Assembly: GCF_000152825.2 (NCBI RefSeq)
Contig: NC_014414.1
Location: 496,001 to 560,000, forward strand
DNA from: Parvularcula bermudensis HTCC2503
Lineage (GTDB): Bacteria; Pseudomonadota; Alphaproteobacteria; Caulobacterales; Parvularculaceae
Reading direction: 5' to 3'
DNA length: 64,000 bases
Of the stretch, positions 37,296-45,379 are shown in pieces. The notes beneath the pieces were generated by a model that was given only the letters and a program-made list of their open reading frames with translations, did no database searches and was not told where the DNA came from. Position 1 is the stretch's first letter, and each line of letters begins with the position of its first letter. A program made the position numbers and the translations under genes.

Positions 37296-38326
37296 GTTTT
37301 GTCGCGCAGAAGGGGCGATTCAGGTCGCAACGGCCGACTGAGCAGGGAATCCACGACATCATCAACCTCAATGTCGCCGGCAACCAAGGCCGCTACGGCC
37401 TCGGCGACGGGCATCTCGACTCCATGCTCCCTGGCCAGGGCGGTCAGGACCGGCGCGGTCTTGGCCCCCTCCGCCACGGTATGTCGCTTGCTGAGGATGT
37501 CGGCCGCCGTCTCCCCCTGACCGAGGGCGACGCCTAGGCTGTAATTACGGGATTGGGGCGACACACAGGTCAGGATCATATCGCCGAGCCCCGACAGCCC
37601 CCTCAGGGTCTCGACCTTCGCGCCCAGCGCCACCGCAAAGCGTGCCGCTTCGGCAAAGCCGCGGGCCATCAGGGCGGCGCGGGCGCTCTCCCCCAATCCT
37701 TGCCCCTCGACGACTCCGCAGGCCACGGCCAGGACGTTTTTGACGGCCCCGCCAATGGCGACACCGGTCAAATCCGCCGACCAATAGGGCCGGAAGGTCA
37801 GCGTCCCGAGGGTGGCCAGCCAGCGCTCCCCCCGGTCTCTGTCCGCATCGGCGAGGGTGACCGCCGTCGGCAACCCCTTGGCGACATCGGCGGCAAAGCT
37901 GGGGCCAGATAACATGGCCGGCGCCGCCTCGGGCCAAGCCGCCTTCAGAACCTCTGGCATCAGGCGTCGGGTCTCCGCCTCAATCCCCTTCGAGCACAGC
38001 GCCACCGGCAGCGCCGCCGCGCCGCTCGCTTCACGCAGGGCCGCGAGTTCGCCGCCCGCGAATTGAGCGGGCACGACGGACAGGACGGCATCACACCCCG
38101 CGATGGCGCCGCGATCGGCGGTGATCGTCAGGGCGGGCGGCAGGGAAACGCCGGGCAGATAGCGCTGATTTTCCCGATCGCCGCGCATCGCCGCCGCATG
38201 GTCTTCTCGCCGCGTCCAAAGAACGACCTCAGCGCCGGTCTGAAGCCCGAGCAGGGCAAGGGCCGTCCCCCAAGAGCCCGCCCCTTGCACGAAAAGGCGG
38301 CGAAACGGATCTGCGTTGGTCATCAT
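37292..38326 (-). CDS. gpsA: NAD(P)-dependent glycerol-3-phosphate dehydrogenase
   Basis: Reduces dihydroxyacetone phosphate to sn-glycerol 3-phosphate for phospholipid synthesis. Nucleotide-binding loop VQGAGSWGTALALLG at the N-terminus, GPSFAADVAKGLPTAVTLA, the catalytic-Lys region VAIGGAVKNVLAVACGVVEG and GLSGLGDMILTCVSPQSRN are clear. Homologues usually end near a LLSRPLRPE-type motif; here about 9 further residues (SPLLRDKT) lead to a TAG that lies in the end of the IS remnant, so the original C-terminus may have been altered. The ATG overlaps the tsaD stop by four bases, indicating coupling. Confidence 0.94.
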   Translation of the reverse strand: MMTNADPFRRLFVQGAGSWGTALALLGLQTGAEVVLWTRREDHAAAMRGDRENQRYLPGVSLPPALTITADRGAIAGCDAVLSVVPAQFAGGELAALREASGAAALPVALCSKGIEAETRRLMPEVLKAAWPEAAPAMLSGPSFAADVAKGLPTAVTLADADRDRGERWLATLGTLTFRPYWSADLTGVAIGGAVKNVLAVACGVVEGQGLGESARAALMARGFAEAARFAVALGAKVETLRGLSGLGDMILTCVSPQSRNYSLGVALGQGETAADILSKRHTVAEGAKTAPVLTALAREHGVEMPVAEAVAALVAGDIEVDDVVDSLLSRPLRPESPLLRDKT

Positions 38327-39435
38327 ACTTTCCGTCCTCGTTTGCCCGTTCCCACCACAGGCCCGGTGGCGGCCATATCGAGGGGCCAGCGGGATCGGGG
38401 CACGCTGGTCAGCGTGTCGTCGATCATCCCCGCGCCGACCGCCTCCAGCTGATACGCCCCGGCAAGGGCGATCATCGCAGCATTGTCAGTGCAATAGCGT
38501 AGACTGGGCACGACGAGCGTCCAGCCCTCTTGCTCAGCCACCCCCTCCAAGGCGCGGCGCAGCGCTTGGTTTGCCGCGACCCCGCCCGCCGCCACGAGAT
38601 GGGTGACCTCAGGCGCGAGCGCCCGCGCCGCCAGGAGCCCCCGGTGGGTCCGCTTGGTCAAGTGGCCGACCGCCGCCGCCTGGAACGCCGCGGCAAGGTC
38701 CGCCCGCTGGGTCTCCGTCAACTCTCCGGCCGCCACCACGCATTGGCGAATGGCCGTCTTCAGACCCGAAAACGAAAAATCGCAGCCCGGTCGCCCGGCG
38801 AGGGGCTGGGGCAGCGCATAGGCCCCAGGATCGCCGCCCCGCGCCGCCGCCTCGACGGCGGGCCCGCCCATCCCCGGCAGGCCGAGCAATTTGGCGGTTT
38901 TGTCAAAGGCTTCTCCGGCGGCGTCGTCGATCGTGGTCCCAAGGCGCAGAAAATCCGCCGCCCCCCGCACCAGCAGGATTTGGCTGTGCCCCCCCGACAC
39001 AAGCAGCAGCAAATAAGGGAACGCGATGGGGTGTTCGAGGGCGACCGAGACCGCATGGCCCGCCAGATGATTGACCGGGACCAGCGGAACCCCAGTGGCC
39101 AGCGCCAGCCCCTTGGCAAAGGTCAGGCCGGAGACCACCCCGCCGATCAATCCCGGCCCGGCGGTCGCCGCGATGAGGTCGAGCTCGCCCAGCTCCACCC
39201 GCGCCTCCCGAAGGGCGGTCGCCACCACTGAGGGCAGCTTGGCGGCATGGGCTCGGGCGGCGATTTCCGGCACCACACCGCCATAGGGGGCATGAGCCTT
39301 TTCCTGGCCGACGACGATCGAAGAGAGGATCTCGACCTGCCCCGGCGGACCCGCCCGCACCACCGCAGCGGCCGTGTCGTCGCAACTGCTTTCGATTCCG
39401 AGGACGAGCGGCCCCGATGCCGCTTGCATGGTCAT
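38323..39435 (-). CDS. tsaD: tRNA N6-threonylcarbamoyladenosine synthase subunit TsaD
   Basis: Transfers the threonylcarbamoyl group to A37 of ANN-decoding tRNAs, working with TsaB and TsaE (tsaE is at 53658-54125). ASKHA fold with the N-terminal VLGIESSCDDTAAAVV, the metal-binding HxxxH in VNHLAGHAVSV, LLLLVSGGHSQILLV, GEAFDKTAKLLGLPGMGGP and VAAGGVAANQALRRAL. The open frame continues upstream to 39666 into the divergent hemC; start at 39435 (or ATG 39429) gives 370 residues, the family length. Only 25 bp separate this start from that of hemC, so the promoters must overlap coding sequence. Confidence 0.95.
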   Translation of the reverse strand: MTMQAASGPLVLGIESSCDDTAAAVVRAGPPGQVEILSSIVVGQEKAHAPYGGVVPEIAARAHAAKLPSVVATALREARVELGELDLIAATAGPGLIGGVVSGLTFAKGLALATGVPLVPVNHLAGHAVSVALEHPIAFPYLLLLVSGGHSQILLVRGAADFLRLGTTIDDAAGEAFDKTAKLLGLPGMGGPAVEAAARGGDPGAYALPQPLAGRPGCDFSFSGLKTAIRQCVVAAGELTETQRADLAAAFQAAAVGHLTKRTHRGLLAARALAPEVTHLVAAGGVAANQALRRALEGVAEQEGWTLVVPSLRYCTDNAAMIALAGAYQLEAVGAGMIDDTLTSVPRSRWPLDMAATGPVVGTGKRGRKV

Positions 39436-39460
39436 ATTAGGGGCATTAGGGCCGCATCCC

Positions 39461-40435
39461 ATGTCCTTCAAGCCATTGCGGATCGCCTCCCGACGCTCCC
39501 CCCTTGCGGTGGCCCAGGCGCTGTGGGTGCGGGATCGCCTAGCCGAGGCGCTCGGCATTGACGAGGTCGACCGCGACGCGGCCTTTCCCCACGAGACCTT
39601 TGTGACCACGGGCGACAGAATGCTCAATCCGACCCTGGCCGATATCGGCGGCAAGGGCCTCTTCACGAAGGAAATCGAGATCGCGCTCCTCGACGGGCAA
39701 GCGGATATCGCGGTTCATTCGATGAAGGACATGCCCGCGCAGATGCCGCCGGGCCTGGTCTTGGCGGCGGTGCCGGTGCGGGAGGATCCGCGCGACGCCT
39801 TTGTGACCCTCGATGGGCGCCCCCTCGACCAGATGCCGGCCGGGGCCCGGATTGGGACCAGTTCGACCCGGCGCCGCGCGCAATTGGCCCGATTGCGGCC
39901 AGACCTCGCGCTGGTCCCCATGCGCGGCAATGTCGGCACCCGACTGCAAAAGCTCGCAGCCGGCGAAGCCGAAGGGACCTTTCTCGCCGAAGCGGGGCTC
40001 CGACGCCTCGGCATGACCGATGTCAAGCGCGAAGCCCTCTCCCCCGCCCGCATGTTGCCCGCCCTCGGCCAGGGTGCCTTGTGCGTTCAGGCCCGATCGG
40101 GGGACCACGAGACGCTGTCGGCCTGTGCCCACATCAATAACCGCCCCACCGCCCTGGCGGCCGCGGCGGAACGGGCGCTGATCTCGGGGCTCGACGGATC
40201 GTGCAAGACCCCGATCGGCGGTCTCGCCCGGCAAACCGGCGACAGTCTGATCCTTGAGGGTCAGATCCTCACCCCCGATGGGCGGCGCGTGCTGCGCGGT
40301 GAGCGGACCGTCGCCATTGGCGGGATGACATGGGAAGCGGTGCTCGACAGCGCCCGGGCGGCGGGGGCGGATCTTGCCGCTTATATGCGGGCCGAAGCGG
40401 GGGCGGATTTGGCGGCTATGCTCGGCGACCAATGA
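39461..40435 (+). CDS. hemC: Porphobilinogen deaminase (hydroxymethylbilane synthase)
   Basis: Polymerises four porphobilinogens to hydroxymethylbilane in tetrapyrrole synthesis. The start MSFKPLRIASRRSPLAVAQA is the usual one; upstream codons back to 39374 overlap tsaD. Signatures: GGKGLFTKEIEIALLDG, DIAVHSMKDMPAQMPPGL with the catalytic Asp region, GTSSTRRRAQLARLRPD, MRGNVGTRLQKL, and the dipyrromethane-cofactor Cys in LDGSCKTPIGG. 324 residues. It is coupled to hemD by an ATGA overlap and heads the hemC-hemD-mic60-hemY group typical of alphaproteobacteria. Confidence 0.96.
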   Translation: MSFKPLRIASRRSPLAVAQALWVRDRLAEALGIDEVDRDAAFPHETFVTTGDRMLNPTLADIGGKGLFTKEIEIALLDGQADIAVHSMKDMPAQMPPGLVLAAVPVREDPRDAFVTLDGRPLDQMPAGARIGTSSTRRRAQLARLRPDLALVPMRGNVGTRLQKLAAGEAEGTFLAEAGLRRLGMTDVKREALSPARMLPALGQGALCVQARSGDHETLSACAHINNRPTALAAAAERALISGLDGSCKTPIGGLARQTGDSLILEGQILTPDGRRVLRGERTVAIGGMTWEAVLDSARAAGADLAAYMRAEAGADLAAMLGDQ

Positions 40436-41145
40436 CTGTCTTCGTCACTCGACCCGAGCCCGATGCCACACGAACCGTTGCGGCCCTCGCGTCGGCGGAG
40501 CTCAAGGCGATCCCCACCCCCCTTCTCGATATCGTCATCGCGGATGCCGCCGCCCCGCCGCTCGCCAAGGGCGAAGCCCTGGTCTTCACGTCGCGCAATG
40601 GGGTCCGCGCCTGGTCGGCTACCGGCGGCGCTCTGACAGCGCCGGCCTACGCCGTGGGGACCGCAACCGCTGAGGCCGCTTCTGAGATCGGTCTGACGGT
40701 GGCCGATATCGGCGGCGGCGATGTCGACACCCTTCTCCCCGTCCTTATGGCGGCGCCCGCCACAGGATTTTTGCACATTCGCGGCCGTCACAGCCGGGGA
40801 CAGCTTGTCGAGCGATTAGCGGCCACCGGCCGCCCGGCGCGCGGCATCCCCCTCTACGAGGCGAAGGCCGCAACGGTCCTCCCCGCCCCGCTTCTCGACG
40901 CCTTGCGCGCCGGTGAGACGCCCCACGGCCCTTGCCGCATCGCGCTTTTCTCCCCCCGAACGGCGACCATTCTTCTCCGCCTTCTCGACGACTGCCTTGG
41001 ACGGATTTCGGTGCCCGCCCAAATCTTTTGCCTCAGTCCAGCTGTCGCCGCCGCATTGGATAAGGATCGTTTCGCCCAAGTCGTCATCGCGTCTGAACCA
41101 ACGCTACCTGCTTTCATTGACAGCCTTCGCAGCGGGAGCACATAG
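40432..41145 (+). CDS. hemD: Uroporphyrinogen-III synthase
   Basis: Closes and inverts ring D of hydroxymethylbilane to give uroporphyrinogen III. The sequence is weakly conserved, as is normal for the family, but VFVTRPEPDATRTVAAL, LVFTSRNGVRAWSA, YAVGTATAEAASEIGL and GFLHIRGRHSRGQLVERL fit HemD in the right order; the C-terminal part has ALFSPRTATILLRLL and CLSPAVAAAL. 237 residues. Position immediately after hemC with a four-base ATGA overlap supports the call. Confidence 0.9.
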   Translation: MTVFVTRPEPDATRTVAALASAELKAIPTPLLDIVIADAAAPPLAKGEALVFTSRNGVRAWSATGGALTAPAYAVGTATAEAASEIGLTVADIGGGDVDTLLPVLMAAPATGFLHIRGRHSRGQLVERLAATGRPARGIPLYEAKAATVLPAPLLDALRAGETPHGPCRIALFSPRTATILLRLLDDCLGRISVPAQIFCLSPAVAAALDKDRFAQVVIASEPTLPAFIDSLRSGST

Positions 41146-41217
41146 GGAGGCAAGTGTGCTTAACCCGCTCGCTGGCTCCCGCGAGCCGTCCATGCCGTCG
41201 CATCTGTGAGAAAGTAA

Positions 41218-43086
41218 ATGTCCTCGACCAATCCGCCTTCTGACAATAACGATCCCAATAAGCCGGAAGAGCCTAAGAAACCGGAAGAGAGTGTCGACGC
41301 ATCGTCCGCCGAGACCCCGAAGACCGACGAGGCGATTGATGCGGAAATCGTCGACGAAACTGCACGAGTAGAAGAGCGCGCATCGGGCGAGGCAACGACT
41401 GAAGAAGCAGAAGTTCTCGACGATGGAGAAGCCGCAGGCGAGACGAGTGCCGAGGCGCCGGTCGAGGACGGCACGAGCCGCGCGGGCACCTTTGGCATCC
41501 TTGTCGGGGCCATCGTCGTGGTGGCGGGCCTTGTCTATTTCTTGAACCGCGATGGCGGCGGCACACCGACCCAAGCTGAGGGGGAGCAGACCCTGTTCGC
41601 CGAAGGCGCGGGCGAGATCGCCAGCCCCATTGTCCGTGACCCTGTGGGCCGCGACAATGTCGGCGACGAGAACGATGCCGAATCCGCCGCCCCTGAAACG
41701 GCGATGACCGAGGCGGAAAACACCGCTGACACCGCGCCCGCCCCAGAGCAAGACGCGGCCGAAGAAACGGCGAGCGCGGCTGAGGAAGCGCCGTCCGAGG
41801 ACCCAGCGGCCGCTTCGGCGACGGAATCTGAGGCAACCACCGAGGACGAAGGGGCGGAAGCGGTTACGGCTGAGGCCGATAGCGGCGCTGACGAGACCCC
41901 CACCGAGACGGACGCGGTGGCGGACGACCAGGACATGGCACAACAGACGCCCGCGGAGGAAGAAAGCCCCGCCGCCGCCGCCCCCGAGGGTGACGATGCG
42001 CGTCAGAGCAGCCTTGTCGCCTTGGCGGCGGAGCGCAATCGCGCCCGCCGGGAGGCCATGGAAGAGGAGGCTGGCGCCGAGGATGAGGCCCCTGCCACCG
42101 AAATGGCGGCGGCTGAAGACGAAGCCGCCGAAATGGCGGCGACCGAGGACGCAGCAACCGACGCGGCGGCTGAGGCCGCAGCCGAAGCTGACGCTGACGC
42201 TGACCAGGCCGAGCCGTCAGCCGAGACAGAAGCGCAATCCGTTCAGGCGCCCGCAACCGAGGCACCGAGCGCCGAGAATACGGCACAGGAGACGACCCAG
42301 GAGATGGCGGCTGAGGATCAGTCGACCAATCAGCCGCAATCCGCGGCGCCGACTGAGGCTCCTGCCCAACCGCAACTCGCCGAACGGGCCCCCGGCGGCC
42401 CCAATCTCGAAGACATCAAATCCGATGTTCTGGCCCAAACCGAACAGGTCATCGATCGCAAACTGGCGCGGACCGAGCAGGAAGTCCGTCAGCTTCGGGA
42501 AGAGCAACAGCAGTCGAACGAACGGCTCGCGGAGCTGAACGACCGGATCGAGACGATCACCTCCACCGATCTCACCGCCGCGCGTCAAAGCACGCTCCTG
42601 CTCGCGCTGTCGGACCTCGATGACGGGATCAATAGCGGCGAGACCTTTGTCCGCCAGTTAGAGACGATCAACCAGATCGCGCCGGACATGAATTTCCCGC
42701 GTGAACTGTCGGATTTCGCCGCCACCGGTCTGCCGACACAAGCCGAGCTGATGGCCAGCTATCAGTTGGCCGCTCGTCAGGCCCTGTCCGGCGTCAAGCG
42801 AGAAGAAGCCGACGGGCCCATCGCCCGGTTCAGCGCGAACCTGTCGAGCCTGTTCACGGTGCGTAAGGTCGGCGATATCCCCGGCGACACGCCCTCAGCG
42901 ATCATCGCCCGCGCCGAATCCCGCCTTGAGGCCAATGATCTGGACGCCGCGATCGATGAACTGGACGCCCTTGAGGGCGAAGCCGCTGAGGCATTCGACT
43001 CATGGATCGACGCCGCTGAGGCGAAGGCCGCCGCCCGTCAGGAAATCCGCGCTATGCAGCAACGAATCGCGTCGCAGGCCGGCTGA
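41218..43086 (+). CDS. Alphaproteobacterial Mic60 (mitofilin) homologue
   Basis: A membrane-shaping protein related to mitochondrial Mic60, known from alphaproteobacteria where it is encoded beside heme genes. Residues 1-90 are acidic and cytoplasmic; one membrane segment follows (FGILVGAIVVVAGLVYFL, about 92-109). Residues about 111-393 are an extremely Ala/Glu/Asp/Thr-rich, low-complexity stretch. A coiled coil covers about 395-455 (VIDRKLARTEQEVRQLREEQ), and the C-terminal mitofilin-type domain follows (LLLALSDLDDGINSG, ELMASYQLAARQALSG, and a Leu/Ala/Asp-rich end). The gene order hemD-mic60-hemY matches the described arrangement and is the main support together with domain order. The acidic linker is unusually long. 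Confidence 0.87.
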   Translation: MSSTNPPSDNNDPNKPEEPKKPEESVDASSAETPKTDEAIDAEIVDETARVEERASGEATTEEAEVLDDGEAAGETSAEAPVEDGTSRAGTFGILVGAIVVVAGLVYFLNRDGGGTPTQAEGEQTLFAEGAGEIASPIVRDPVGRDNVGDENDAESAAPETAMTEAENTADTAPAPEQDAAEETASAAEEAPSEDPAAASATESEATTEDEGAEAVTAEADSGADETPTETDAVADDQDMAQQTPAEEESPAAAAPEGDDARQSSLVALAAERNRARREAMEEEAGAEDEAPATEMAAAEDEAAEMAATEDAATDAAAEAAAEADADADQAEPSAETEAQSVQAPATEAPSAENTAQETTQEMAAEDQSTNQPQSAAPTEAPAQPQLAERAPGGPNLEDIKSDVLAQTEQVIDRKLARTEQEVRQLREEQQQSNERLAELNDRIETITSTDLTAARQSTLLLALSDLDDGINSGETFVRQLETINQIAPDMNFPRELSDFAATGLPTQAELMASYQLAARQALSGVKREEADGPIARFSANLSSLFTVRKVGDIPGDTPSAIIARAESRLEANDLDAAIDELDALEGEAAEAFDSWIDAAEAKAAARQEIRAMQQRIASQAG

Positions 43087-43134
43087 GGAAACGGTGCTGT
43101 TGCACCCTTTCCCCAGTCGGGGCAGTGATCACCT

Positions 43135-44673
43135 ATGATCAGAATCCTCGTCTTCCTCACCATTATCGCCGTGCTGGCTGCGGCGATCACCGGCCTTGCC
43201 TCCGTCGAGGGGTTCGCCGTCATCCGTTTCGGCGATACCAATATCACCGCCCGCTCTTCGGTGCTGTTCGGCGCGGCGTTGATCGGCGCCGTTCTGCTGA
43301 TCTGCGCGACCCTCATCCTGTCAGGGATCGTCAGGCTTCCCAGTTCGATCCGCCGACAACGGGCCGAGCGGCGGCGGGAGCGGGGGCTGATTGCCCTCAC
43401 CCGCGGTCTGGAAGCTGTGGCGGCAGGGGACGCCAGCGATGCCCAACGGCTCGCGCGGACGGCGCAGAAACAATTGGGCCAGCAAGGCAACGAAGCTGGC
43501 CTGAGCCGTCTGCTGACGGCCCAGGCGGCCCAATTGGCCGGGGACGAAGAGACGGCGCAGCAAAGTTTTGCCGCCATGCTGCAAGCGCCGGAAACGGAAT
43601 TTCTCGGCCTACGCGGCCTCTACCTTCAGGCCATGGCCTCCGGCGACCGGAAAGAAGCCCGGCAATATGCCGAGCGCGCATTCAAATTGCGGCCAGGCGC
43701 CAGTTGGGCTTTTCAGTCCGTCTATGCCCTGCAATTGGAGCGAGGCGCCTGGGGCGAGGCCCGCGATGCCCTGCTCAAGGCACAACAGCACGGGCTTGAA
43801 AAAGGAGAGCCGTCCCGTCGTCGCGAGGCCGCTCTCCTTACAGCGATGGCCTATGGTGCCGAAGCGGCGGAGGATACGGATACCGCGATCAAAGAGGCCG
43901 AAGAAGCGCTTCGCAAGGCGCCGGGCTTTGCCCCCGCCGCCGTGCTCGCCGCCGAGCTGGAAACCAAAGCCGGTCGCCGCTCCCGCGCCGGGAAACTGCT
44001 CGACGAGGCCTGGGCCATCAGCCCCCATCCGGCCCTCGCCAAGACCATGGACGAGATCTATGCCAAGGAGAAACTCGAGCGCCGCACCGATCGCTTGATC
44101 GCCCTCGCCAATAAGCGGCCGGAAGCAGACGAAAGCCAATTGCTGATCGCTGAACAGGAAAACCGGCTGGGTAAGTTTACTGAGGCAAAGGCCCGCCTCG
44201 AACCCCTCCTGACCCGAAATCCGCGCGCCCGCACGTTTTCTGCCATGGCGGCAGCGGTTCGAGGGCTCTACGGGTCCGAGGCCGCACAGATATGGCTCGA
44301 TCGCGCGGCCAATGCCCCCCTCGATCCTGTCCCCGGCGCAGATGGCAGCTTCGTCTTCACCACCGATGGCTGGCAGCGGCTGATCCGGGAATTCGGCGAC
44401 CATGGGCGTCTCGCGCCGCCGCCCCTGGATGTCATCCGCACGAGCCTGACCCTCGAAGAGGTCAAGCTCCTTTCCGCCCCGGCCTCGCTCGATACCGTGC
44501 AAGAGGTCGCGGCCGACGAGACGGCGACCTCGGCCCCCAGCACGCCCGCGACGGGTGAAGGCCTGATGGACCAATTGTCGAAGGATAAAGGCCTGGCGCC
44601 GGAGGGACAGCCCGAAGAGCCGAGCAATGACAAGCCGGGTCAGCGCAAGACAGACGATCCGGCCAAGGCTTGA
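43135..44673 (+). CDS. hemY: HemY-like TPR protein of heme biosynthesis group
   Basis: The HemY_N family protein found after hemD/mic60 in proteobacteria. Two N-terminal membrane segments (about 4-21 and 41-62) enclose a short periplasmic loop, followed by a basic segment (RRQRAERRRERG) and TPR-like helical repeats (about 85-400) with low-conserved Ala/Leu/Glu-rich helices such as ALRKAPGFAPAAVLAAELE. The C-terminal ~80 residues are polar and probably disordered. It is not protoporphyrinogen oxidase despite the shared name in Gram-positive bacteria; its exact task in heme synthesis is unclear. It starts 48 bp after mic60. Confidence 0.88.
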   Translation: MIRILVFLTIIAVLAAAITGLASVEGFAVIRFGDTNITARSSVLFGAALIGAVLLICATLILSGIVRLPSSIRRQRAERRRERGLIALTRGLEAVAAGDASDAQRLARTAQKQLGQQGNEAGLSRLLTAQAAQLAGDEETAQQSFAAMLQAPETEFLGLRGLYLQAMASGDRKEARQYAERAFKLRPGASWAFQSVYALQLERGAWGEARDALLKAQQHGLEKGEPSRRREAALLTAMAYGAEAAEDTDTAIKEAEEALRKAPGFAPAAVLAAELETKAGRRSRAGKLLDEAWAISPHPALAKTMDEIYAKEKLERRTDRLIALANKRPEADESQLLIAEQENRLGKFTEAKARLEPLLTRNPRARTFSAMAAAVRGLYGSEAAQIWLDRAANAPLDPVPGADGSFVFTTDGWQRLIREFGDHGRLAPPPLDVIRTSLTLEEVKLLSAPASLDTVQEVAADETATSAPSTPATGEGLMDQLSKDKGLAPEGQPEEPSNDKPGQRKTDDPAKA

Positions 44674-44687
44674 GCGATCGGTGCATG

Positions 44688-44794
44688 CTAGGGCCTTTTA
44701 AAGGCGAAGCGGGCGCCGGTTTGCGTCAAGAGAACACGGCAAAACAACGACCTAGAGACGTTCTACCACTCAAGTTTACTTAAGACGGCTCTAG
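44688..44794. repeat. Dispersed ~105-bp element, copy B
   Basis: Runs from CTAGGGC (44688) to GCTCTAG (44788-44794). It aligns along its length with copy A: AGGCGAAGC, CCGGTTTGCG, ACAAAACAACGACCT, CACTCAAGTT and ACGGCTCTAG. It lies between the convergent genes hemY and trxA, starting 14 bp after the hemY stop. The rest of the gap up to 44960 is G/C-rich and contains no gene that I can support. Confidence 0.78.
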
Positions 44795-44960
44795 CGCGCC
44801 TTGCGCTGTCGGCCATGCCGCCCGTCCCCCCATCCGGCAAGGCACAATATAATAGGGGGCGCGCCCCCCTGGCCGCGCCCCCTTCATTAAGGTTTGTGGG
44901 GGGCGCGGCCTCGGCCCTGCCCCCTGCATAGAGAGCCCCCTCATGATCGGGGGCGCAAGA

Positions 44961-45290
44961 TTAGGCCGCGCTCGCGGTTTCCTTGACCCAAGCCAGAATG
45001 GCCCCCTTCGCATCGGCCCCCACTTTGGTGGAGACGAGCTGGCCTTCCTTGAACAACATCAATGTCGGCACCCCCCGAACGCCATATTGCATCATGGTCG
45101 TCGGGTTTTCATCGATATCGAGCTTAGCGACGGTGAGGTCATCCCCCATCTCATCGGCAATTTCTTCGAGGGCCGGGGCAATTTGCCGGCAGGGGCCACA
45201 CCAGGTCGCCCAGAAATCGACCAGCACAAGGCCGGTGCCTTTCAGGACATCCTGCTCGAAGCTGGCATCGGTGACGGTTTTCGTCGCCAT
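44961..45290 (-). CDS. trxA: Thioredoxin
   Basis: General cytosolic disulfide reductant. The active site WCGPC has Cys31 and Cys34 in [20 protein letters not shown]; the cis-Pro loop [13 protein letters not shown] and the conserved DIDENP segment are present. 109 residues, as expected for the alphaproteobacterial TrxA. The start at 45290 ([11 protein letters not shown]) is preferred over an upstream in-frame codon at 45329. It lies 89 bp after addA on the same strand, an order often found in this class. Confidence 0.96.
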   Translation of the reverse strand: MATKTVTDASFEQDVLKGTGLVLVDFWATWCGPCRQIAPALEEIADEMGDDLTVAKLDIDENPTTMMQYGVRGVPTLMLFKEGQLVSTKVGADAKGAILAWVKETASAA

Positions 45291-45379
45291 GGCATTCTTC
45301 CTTACATTGTAACGGCCCCAAGGAGCCATTCTCTAACTCGACCCCATCTAAGGGTTCGCCGACGCATCGCAAGCGGACC

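Noticed and set aside
38530-39231. Plus-strand open frame of about 230 codons opposite tsaD
   Set aside because: Arg/Pro/Gln-rich shadow of a conserved gene; no ribosome-binding site or motif.
41548-42405. Tandem protein repeats in Mic60
   Set aside because: The Ala/Glu-rich stretch has similar short words but no fixed period, so it is low complexity and not a repeat array.
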